9,747 nt of DNA, from positions 1 to 9,747 of the forward strand of contig JAEWCM010000159.1 in the NCBI GenBank assembly GCA_023390635.1, given 5' to 3'. The translations under genes and the position numbers were made by a program. The stretch comes from Bacillota bacterium (GTDB lineage Bacteria; Bacillota; Desulfitobacteriia; Desulfitobacteriales; Desulfitobacteriaceae). Under the pieces are notes generated by a model that saw only the letters and a program-made list of their open reading frames with translations, had not been told where the DNA came from and did no database searches. Within the stretch, counting starts at the first letter, position 1. Every line of letters starts with the position of its first letter. Below, piece by piece: positions 4,835 through 9,747 of the stretch.

Positions 4835-7012
4835 ATGGCACAGGTTTATGGCTGGGCTAACAAAATATTAAGGGTAAACCTCAGCACAGGAAAGATCAGT
4901 ACTGAGGCAACGCTCCCGAAATATCAGAATTTCATCGGCGGAGCAGGGATTGGCTACAAGGTACTGTTTGATGAAGTACCACAAGGGACGAAAGCTCTGT
5001 CGGCAGAGAATAAGATTATCTTGGGCGTAGGGCCATTGACAGGCTTAGGCGCACCATTAAGTGGCCGGACCAATATTGCCACTTTATCTCCGATGAGCAA
5101 GTACAGTCTGGTAGCTGACGGTCATATGGGCGGAAACTTTGGTGTGACCCTGAAGTTTGCCGGCTATGACGCGATCATCGTGGAGGGTGCTTCCAGCAGG
5201 CCGGTATGGTTGAAGATTGTCAATGACAAGGTAACCTTGGAAGATGCCTCCGGTGTATGGGGCAAAGGAACCGTTGAGACCTCCTATCAATTAACGAAGG
5301 CGATGGGAAACAAGGAAGCCTGCATTGGCTGCATTGGACCTGCCGGAGAGAACTTGGTACCTCAGAGTGTGTTTATTAATGGTTTAGTACACTCTGGTGG
5401 TGTAGCCGGAGCCGTCTTTGGATTTAAGCAACTGAAGGCTATTGGTATCGTTGGAACACAGCCGGTACGTCTGCCATTGGGCAAGACGATTGTCAACAAG
5501 GAGAACTATGGAGAAACCTTGGATTGGCTGGGTTTAAACCGTTATATGCTGTCTGACATTCTGGGTACGAACAACCAGATGGTGGTACCGAAGGTTCCCC
5601 AATCCTGGGCAGAATTCTCCGATTCAAACAGCCGCTGGACAGGCAATAAGGGTGTAACATGGGGAGCTTCTGATCCACTAGTGACGTTTGAAGAAACTGA
5701 ACCAGGCCCGACAGGTATTAACAAGGTAGGATACCGGACGCAGAAGGCGATCTTTGACTTGACTGCAGTAGCAGAAAAACGGACCGTGAAGATGGACGGA
5801 TGTCATTCCTGCCCGATCCGCTGCCAGTCACAGCTTAGAGTACCTGAACTGGAGAATTATCAAAAGGGGATCGGAACCTGGGGCATCAGTACCTGCATTG
5901 GTTATATCAACCCCAACAGCATCATGAATGCAGCGAACAGCGCCGCTACTAATTATAGTAAAAATCCTGAATTAATGTTGATTGCCCGTACGCTAGGCTC
6001 CCGTTTGTCTGATGACTATGGCATTTGGAGCAACTACGGCCAGTTAGGTAAAGATTTTGCTTATTGCTACAAATACAAGATCTTTGAGAAAGTTCTCCCT
6101 GCCGATGAATATAAGAGCATTCCTTGGGATCTGCTGGAGAAAGGTGATCCAGCGTTCTTGGTAGATGTGTATGCACGTCTGGCCAAAGTAAAGGATCCAA
6201 AGGGTAAATTTGGGGAGTTGGGTAACGGAGCAGCCTATATCTATGAGAACTGGAACTTAGGCGATGCTTACGCCGATGATAAGGCAACGGCAAGCTGTGC
6301 CAGCGTGAAATTCGGTTTCCCGAAACATCATCATACGGATGAAACCAATCAGGTGGGTGGTTTATTGAACATTATGTTCAATCGTGACCCGAATAGCCAT
6401 TCCCACATGAATTTCTTCGGAGATAAACTGCCATATTCGATCAATAAAGATATCGCAGAGGAAATCTGGGGAGTTGGAGCTCTCGATCCATTCTATCGTT
6501 GGACTCCGATGAACCAGAACAAGGCGAAATTTGCGAAATGGAGCATTGACCGGAACATGCTGCATGACTCCATTACCCTGTGCAACTGGACCTGGCCGAT
6601 GAGCGTATCACCCCTTAAATCAAGAAACTATCGCGGGGATACAGCTCTGGAAGCGAAGTTCTTTACCTTGGGTACAGGAATTGACAAGACAGAGGCTGAG
6701 TTGGATCTGGATGCCGAGAGAATTACCACCTTGCATCGGGCTTGCACTGTCTTGGAATTGGGCACGATGGATATGCGCAACGAGCATGACATTCTGGCTC
6801 CATGGGCTTACCATGCTACTCCTGATCTTCCGGCCTTCACTGAAGGTTCGAAAAATATGGATCATGATGACTTCCAGTTAGCGTTGACCATGCTGTATAA
6901 AGAGTATGGCTGGGATGAGAAGACAGGAGCACCCACAAGAGCCTGCCTGACCAAATTAGGTATGAGTGATGTAGCTGATAAATTAGCTAAAGCAGGATTG
7001 TTACCGGCATAA
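4835..7012 (+). CDS. ydhV: AOR-family tungsten/molybdenum oxidoreductase, YdhV type, copy 2
   Basis: Exactly 725 residues, as in copy 1, aligning without gaps. GGAGGG stands eight bases before the ATG. Every family ligand is kept: the CHSCPIRC cluster at 323-330, the distant cysteine of DSITLC at 583, and SDDYGIW at 392-398. It has no signal sequence, so export would depend on the Tat-bearing YdhY partner encoded 30 bases upstream. Differences from copy 1 are uneven: residues 354-500 hold roughly 35 of about 83 changes, while residues 226-353 hold only four. That may reflect a different substrate or partial gene conversion between the copies. The reaction type expected from the family is two-electron oxidation of an aldehyde or reduction of an acid or another small organic substrate at a pterin-bound W or Mo; the true substrate is unknown. 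No cofactor-synthesis gene or membrane anchor is nearby. Confidence 0.93.
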   Translation: MAQVYGWANKILRVNLSTGKISTEATLPKYQNFIGGAGIGYKVLFDEVPQGTKALSAENKIILGVGPLTGLGAPLSGRTNIATLSPMSKYSLVADGHMGGNFGVTLKFAGYDAIIVEGASSRPVWLKIVNDKVTLEDASGVWGKGTVETSYQLTKAMGNKEACIGCIGPAGENLVPQSVFINGLVHSGGVAGAVFGFKQLKAIGIVGTQPVRLPLGKTIVNKENYGETLDWLGLNRYMLSDILGTNNQMVVPKVPQSWAEFSDSNSRWTGNKGVTWGASDPLVTFEETEPGPTGINKVGYRTQKAIFDLTAVAEKRTVKMDGCHSCPIRCQSQLRVPELENYQKGIGTWGISTCIGYINPNSIMNAANSAATNYSKNPELMLIARTLGSRLSDDYGIWSNYGQLGKDFAYCYKYKIFEKVLPADEYKSIPWDLLEKGDPAFLVDVYARLAKVKDPKGKFGELGNGAAYIYENWNLGDAYADDKATASCASVKFGFPKHHHTDETNQVGGLLNIMFNRDPNSHSHMNFFGDKLPYSINKDIAEEIWGVGALDPFYRWTPMNQNKAKFAKWSIDRNMLHDSITLCNWTWPMSVSPLKSRNYRGDTALEAKFFTLGTGIDKTEAELDLDAERITTLHRACTVLELGTMDMRNEHDILAPWAYHATPDLPAFTEGSKNMDHDDFQLALTMLYKEYGWDEKTGAPTRACLTKLGMSDVADKLAKAGLLPA

Positions 7013-7057
7013 AATAGAGACAATGCTTTAGACTAAGGGACAAAATACTTGATGCGA

Positions 7058-7100
7058 AAAGCGTTCTCTTCTCGCTGTAATAGCGGGAGGAGAACGCTTT
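7058..7100. terminator. Bidirectional terminator between convergent genes
   Basis: AAAGCGTTCTC at 7058 pairs perfectly with GAGAACGCTTT ending at 7100, and the stem continues inward with TTCTCGC against GCGGGAG (including G-T pairs). Tails are T-rich on both strands (CTTTATCTT forward, CTTTTC reverse). It lies 45 bases after the ydhV stop and 44 bases from the end of the minus-strand gene, so it probably serves both. Confidence 0.75.
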
Positions 7101-7144
7101 ATCTTGTAGGGCTATGATAGTAGATCCATGGTTTTCATCTTTAA

Positions 7145-7966
7145 TCAAGGATTCAAAACGCGGTAAATTTCGAATTCAGCCAGACTAACCGCTCTTTGAT
7201 GGGGCATGGAGAGATCCGAGTATAAATAAATTTGTCCATTAGAAGCGGTGAAATTATGGATGTCCTTAAATTCGGGTTTATTAGCTAATCCGTTAATAAT
7301 ATCGGGAAATTCTTCTTTAGGAATATAATAAGGATAGTTAAAGAAAGCACTGGAATCAGTGGGACGAGGATAAGTTTTAGAGTCAAAGCGTACTGTTTCG
7401 GCAACGGTTGTCAATATATCTTTATCCTCAAGGCGAATCATAATATTTGCAAAATTAGTGGTCATATATTTTTCAGAATAAAGGTAAGTGGCTTTAGAGC
7501 CCTTGATGATGATGATATCAGCATATTTTTCCGCGTATTTTTCGTCTTCTTTCATTTCCTTAAAAAGGCTTTCAACTTCTTCAGGGTTATTAAAACGATG
7601 GTCATCATAGAGAGCTTCTAATTTCAGGACACGGGATTCTTTAGTGACTCTGCGGATGATTTTTCCCAGGGCTGTAATCTTTTTCTGCCGTTTTTCTTCC
7701 TCAGTTTCTACAATTTCTGTGTTGAGCTTAGTATCTACAAGTACAGTATCATCTTCACTGTAACCGACAAAAGCAATGTCCTTTTCATCATCAACATCTT
7801 CTGGTGCAGAAGATTGAAGATTATGATTTTCTTTATTGACTTCCAGTAGAGGAGAATTCGACGGAGTTTTAGCATCATTAGTTTCTTTTGGATCTAAGAA
7901 GTTGTTATTGTCAGCATTTGGACCTTTCATGGTTTCAAAGTTATTTTCTTTATCATTTTTGCTCAT
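7145..7966 (-). CDS. Unrecognised acidic 273-residue protein with probable internal repeat
   Basis: I do not recognise this gene. AGGAGGT (7973-7979) lies six bases before its ATG, so translation is well supported. Residues 1-65 are rich in N, D, E, K and S with no hydrophobic stretch, and are probably disordered. Residues 90-112 are strongly charged and helical (EEEKRQKKITALGKIIRRV). Two similar modules seem to follow: about 128-180 (PEEVESLF...DIIII...YLYSEKYM) and about 216-267 (PKEEFPDI...DIHNF...YLYSDLSM), sharing P-x-E, a spaced Y/F-x-D-I, Y-L-Y-S and a later A-x-x-E-like end. There is no signal peptide or membrane segment, so it should be cytoplasmic. It converges on the second ydhYV pair and has its own promoter. 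A YdhW-type protein of the ydh system is one alternative to test, since ydhW accompanies ydhYV in E. coli; I could not align it from memory. Confidence 0.82.
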   Translation of the reverse strand: MSKNDKENNFETMKGPNADNNNFLDPKETNDAKTPSNSPLLEVNKENHNLQSSAPEDVDDEKDIAFVGYSEDDTVLVDTKLNTEIVETEEEKRQKKITALGKIIRRVTKESRVLKLEALYDDHRFNNPEEVESLFKEMKEDEKYAEKYADIIIIKGSKATYLYSEKYMTTNFANIMIRLEDKDILTTVAETVRFDSKTYPRPTDSSAFFNYPYYIPKEEFPDIINGLANKPEFKDIHNFTASNGQIYLYSDLSMPHQRAVSLAEFEIYRVLNP

Positions 7967-8004
7967 TATAGAACCTCCTAAAACGAAATGCTATCTTCCT
8001 CTAA

Positions 8005-8033
8005 ATTTTCTCACTCTAATAACTATCTGTCAA
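8005..8033 (-). promoter_or_regulatory. Sigma-A promoter of the 273-residue protein gene
   Basis: Reading the minus strand, TTGACA (8033-8028) is followed after 17 bases by GAAAAT (8010-8005), a 4/6 match to -10. Transcription would start near 7998, about 30 bases before the ATG. It lies in the 98-base gap after the upstream Old Yellow Enzyme gene, where I see no terminator, so read-through is also possible. Confidence 0.55.
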
Positions 8034-8064
8034 TGAAAGACCGAATGAATTGATCACAAATCCT

Positions 8065-9066
8065 TTAAACTGTATGCTTCAGAGTTTCTATAGCTTGTTG
8101 AGCCCAATGGGGGTCGTTGAGAATAGGTCTGCCGACACCGATAAGATCTGCCTTGTTTTCCTTAAGCAAGTTTTCGGCAAAATGAATGTCAGTGATCCCT
8201 CCGGTTAAAATGACAGGAATAGATACAACTTCCCTGATTGATGCGCTCAAAGGAGAGAAATAACCTTGATCTGTTGAGCCGGGAATCGTGTAGCCATTAA
8301 ATCCTCCTGAAATGTCTAATACATTAATGCCTGCATTTTCCAAAATCTGAGCAGCTTCTTGGCTCATTTCAGGAGTGATGCCGCCTATAGCATAATCTGA
8401 GGCGCCTAGACGAAGAAAAATGGGGAAATCTTTACCTACAGCGGAGCGAACTGCTTTGATAATTTTAAGGTGAATTTTAATACGATCTTCAGTCTTTCCT
8501 CCATATTCATCTGTCCGTTGATTTGTTAAGGGAGAAAAAAACTGATTAAGAAGATAACCGTGGGCAGAGTGAATCTCTACCCCATCGAATCCTGCTTTCT
8601 GGACGCGAATAGCAGCTTTTTTAAAAGATAAAATGATATCCTCAATCTCAGAAACAGATAGCTCTCGTGGCATCGTTCCTTTGCGTGGATTGGCAATGGC
8701 AGAAGGTCCTACCGGGATATTTCCGATGACATCGGCAGATGCAGCACTTCCGGCATGATTGATTTGCATAATTGCCTTTGAGCCATTGCCATGAATAAGA
8801 TTAGATAATTTCTTTAATGGTTCAATCATACTGTCATCTGCAATCGAAAGTTGATGTTGACTGGCCTTTCCTAAAGGATCGACAAAACTGTGTTCAATAA
8901 TGACCAGACTTATAAAGCCCCCTTTGGTTCTTTCATCATAGTATTGAAGTAAGTCACTACTGACACTTCCATCCGACTCTGCTTTGGAAGTAGCCATTGG
9001 AGGCATGACTAGGCGATTAGGAAGCTGGAAGTTTCCGATTTGTAGAGGTTCAAAGAATGTAGGCAT
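8065..9066 (-). CDS. Old Yellow Enzyme family NADH:flavin oxidoreductase, single domain
   Basis: A 333-residue FMN-binding TIM barrel, expected to reduce activated C=C bonds with NAD(P)H in the cytoplasm. GGAG lies eight bases before the ATG. Visible family features in order: PLQIGNFQLPNRLVMPPM at 7-24, QINHAG at 101-106, the H166-x2-H169 substrate-binding pair in DGVEIHSAHGY, the NQRTDEYGG signature at 182-190, FLRLGASDY at 217-225, TGGI at 288-291, and GVGRPILNDPHW at 310-321 for the FMN phosphate. Only the barrel is present; the C-terminal FeS/FAD domains of enoate or dienoyl-CoA reductases are missing. Positions matching YqjM Cys26 and Tyr28 appear to be Ala25 and Ser27, closer to the MPPMAT form seen in clostridial enoate-reductase-like enzymes. 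It is divergent from the small cysteine-rich gene. The natural substrate is unknown. Confidence 0.93.
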   Translation of the reverse strand: MPTFFEPLQIGNFQLPNRLVMPPMATSKAESDGSVSSDLLQYYDERTKGGFISLVIIEHSFVDPLGKASQHQLSIADDSMIEPLKKLSNLIHGNGSKAIMQINHAGSAASADVIGNIPVGPSAIANPRKGTMPRELSVSEIEDIILSFKKAAIRVQKAGFDGVEIHSAHGYLLNQFFSPLTNQRTDEYGGKTEDRIKIHLKIIKAVRSAVGKDFPIFLRLGASDYAIGGITPEMSQEAAQILENAGINVLDISGGFNGYTIPGSTDQGYFSPLSASIREVVSIPVILTGGITDIHFAENLLKENKADLIGVGRPILNDPHWAQQAIETLKHTV

Positions 9067-9110
9067 ATTAAACGCTCCTTTAACAGAAAGACTTTTACTA
9101 TTTTCTCTTA

Positions 9111-9124
9111 TTGATTAATATTAA
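9111..9124. promoter_or_regulatory. FNR/CprK-like half-symmetric site
   Basis: TTGAT-TAAT-ATTAA fits the Crp/FNR-family layout of two five-base half-sites four bases apart, differing from TTGAT-N4-ATCAA at one base and from the CprK dehalobox TTAAT-N4-ATTAA at one base. It lies 45 bases upstream of the Old Yellow Enzyme start. No well-placed -10 box at the classical distance was found, and the spacer is AT-rich, so this is weak. Confidence 0.25.
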
Positions 9125-9184
9125 CTAAATGATATGTAAGTATTACCTTAGTTTAGCATATTTCTTCTGTTTCTTGTTCTTGTA

Positions 9185-9213
9185 TTGACAGATTAGCAAA
9201 AAATGCTTATATT
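9185..9213 (+). promoter_or_regulatory. Strong sigma-A promoter divergent from the Old Yellow Enzyme gene
   Basis: A perfect TTGACA (9185-9190), a 17-base spacer and TATATT (9208-9213, 5/6 match). The expected start is near 9220. The leader to the ATG at 9353 would be about 133 bases; I see no known riboswitch in it. Confidence 0.68.
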
Positions 9214-9352
9214 TAACTTACTAAACATATATGATAAGTATGAATATTGCGGTGGTATCATTAAAGAAAGCTAATAATAGAAATATAAAAGAATTCAGTT
9301 TAAAATCAAAGATCCAGACGGAAGGGTTTAATAGGAAAAGGGGGCGAGCTCT

Positions 9353-9535
9353 ATGGAGAAGAAATTATGTGTATGCGAAAATTGTAGTGCATGGGGCTAT
9401 CTATGCCATGGACGAAATGGGTATATCGGTGCAGGTAAGCTCAGTTATGAAGACAAAAGGGGAAGCTATTCCTCTTTTCAAGGCAATTATAAGCATATGC
9501 TTACAGAACAAAAGATAAAATCTGATCGTCATTGA
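9353..9535 (+). CDS. Probable 60-residue cysteine-rich protein
   Basis: Not recognised. A G-rich site (AGGGGG ending at 9344) lies eight bases before the ATG, and a strong promoter lies at 9185-9213. The N-terminus holds four close cysteines, C6-x-C8-x2-C11-x6-C18 (CVCENCSAWGYLC), a spacing that could bind zinc or an iron-sulfur cluster, followed by a Gly/Tyr/Ser-rich stretch and a basic tail ending KIKSDRH. There is no signal peptide or membrane helix. A longer frame starting at 9231 overlaps it but lacks a ribosome site and any recognisable pattern. The gene ends about 90 bases before the insertion sequence. Short length and lack of homologue knowledge keep confidence moderate. Confidence 0.5.
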   Translation: MEKKLCVCENCSAWGYLCHGRNGYIGAGKLSYEDKRGSYSSFQGNYKHMLTEQKIKSDRH

Positions 9536-9672
9536 TCAAATGGTAAACGGTTAAAGAAAATGAATGAGACTTTCTGAAAAGTGTGAAAGCATCATCATAA
9601 GTAAAAGTAAAGCAACTTTAAATTGGTGTGCTCCCCGTCAAGAGGACAATGAAAAATTATAAATTTTATGTG

Positions 9673-9705
9673 ACTGCCTGCTGGTTTCCGGCGGGCAGTT
9701 TCTTT
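9673..9705. terminator. GC-rich hairpin inside the insertion sequence end
   Basis: ACTGCCTGCTGG (9673-9684) pairs with CCGGCGGGCAGT (9688-9699) through 12 base pairs, two of them G-T, around TTT. The plus strand continues TTCTTTA, a terminator-like tail. It could stop outside transcription entering the element and also end the transposase message, whose stop is only a few bases away. Confidence 0.65.
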
Positions 9706-9747
9706 ATGCAGCTTGCTGGTAATTATTGTGGAATTCCATCGGTGTCA
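9704..9747 (-). CDS. IS3-family transposase, last 13 codons only
   Basis: On the minus strand the frame entering from the right edge reads TPMEFHNNYQQAA and stops at 9706-9704. T-P-x-E-F/Y close to the C-terminus is typical of the IS3-family OrfB integrase-type transposase, where it follows the last catalytic region. Everything else, including the DDE residues, is off the window, so whether the element is intact cannot be seen. The inverted-repeat-like end downstream supports the call. Confidence 0.6.
   Translation of the reverse strand, partial: TPMEFHNNYQQAA

Larger units (their letters stand above)
1..7012 (+). repeat. Direct duplication of the ydhY-ydhV module (1-2803 and 4211-7012)
   Basis: Bases 1-2803 and 4211-7012 align throughout, with one length change of a single base in the ydhY-ydhV gap. 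The similarity includes the non-coding gap and ribosome site, but stops at the ydhV stop codons: the downstream terminators are unrelated. Similarity is patchy, near-identical around 480-660 versus 4690-4870 and much lower around 1690-1900 versus 5899-6110. Positions 2804-4210 separate the copies and hold marR, both spacers and the 5' end of ydhY copy 2, whose equivalent in copy 1 is off the window. Confidence 0.95.
9627..9747 (-). mobile_element. Terminal end of an IS3-like insertion sequence (cut by window edge)
   Basis: The likely outer end is TGTGCTCCCCGTCAAGAGG at 9627, beginning with the TG typical of IS3-family inverted repeats. It stands 77 bases beyond the transposase stop, a normal distance for the right-hand end. 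The opposite inverted repeat and any target duplication lie outside the window, so the exact boundary (9624-9629) is a judgement. Confidence 0.55.

Noticed and set aside
5949..6293. 114-residue antisense frame inside ydhV copy 2
   Set aside because: Shadow of the sense gene, His/Pro/Leu-rich low-complexity translation, and not kept at the same length in copy 1.
9231..9518. 95-residue plus-strand frame overlapping the small cysteine-rich gene
   Set aside because: There is no ribosome site before the ATG at 9231, the product has no recognisable pattern, and the overlapping frame at 9353 has both a ribosome site and a cysteine motif.

Overview
The window looks like an accessory region of a low-to-mid GC anaerobic Firmicute. 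My best guess is a Desulfitobacterium/Desulfosporosinus-like member of the Peptococcaceae. The guess rests on gene content (tungsten/molybdenum aldehyde-oxidoreductase-family enzymes with polyferredoxin partners, an Old Yellow Enzyme, a MarR regulator), strong AGGAGG-type ribosome binding sites, sigma-A-like promoters and AT-rich spacers. No marker gene fixes the genus.

Layout, left to right. (1) Positions 1-2803 hold a 5'-cut gene for a four-cluster [4Fe-4S] protein (YdhY type), then a 725-residue aldehyde:ferredoxin-oxidoreductase-family enzyme (YdhV type), closed by a terminator. (2) Positions 2881-3768 hold an AT-rich spacer with a promoter and palindromes, a MarR-family regulator and a hairpin terminator. 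(3) Positions 3840-7100 hold a good promoter with an inverted repeat over its -10 box, a leader of about 220 bases with a perfect 22-base palindrome, then a complete second ydhY-ydhV pair and a terminator. The two pairs are close paralogues in direct repeat: by my manual count the enzymes differ at roughly 80-85 of 725 residues and the iron-sulfur proteins at 9 of the 197 residues that can be compared. (4) Two minus-strand genes converge on the second pair: an unrecognised 273-residue acidic protein with a probable internal duplication, and a single-domain Old Yellow Enzyme. (5) Divergent from the latter is a strong plus-strand promoter followed by a probable 60-residue cysteine-rich protein. 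(6) The right edge enters an IS3-like insertion sequence, of which the terminal end and the last 13 transposase residues are visible.

How the genes may work together. The iron-sulfur protein of the complete pair has a twin-arginine signal sequence while its enzyme partner has none. The simplest reading is a YdhYV-type complex folded in the cytoplasm and exported by the Tat system with the enzyme as passenger, passing electrons between an unknown substrate and a membrane or extracytoplasmic partner that is not encoded here. The MarR protein lies between the two pairs and is the obvious candidate regulator of the second, and perhaps of both. The substrate cannot be read from the sequence.

The most interesting points are the doubled, unevenly diverged ydhYV module, the apparent extracytoplasmic location of an AOR-family enzyme, the operator-like palindromes between marR and the second pair, and two unrecognised proteins (273 and 60 residues).
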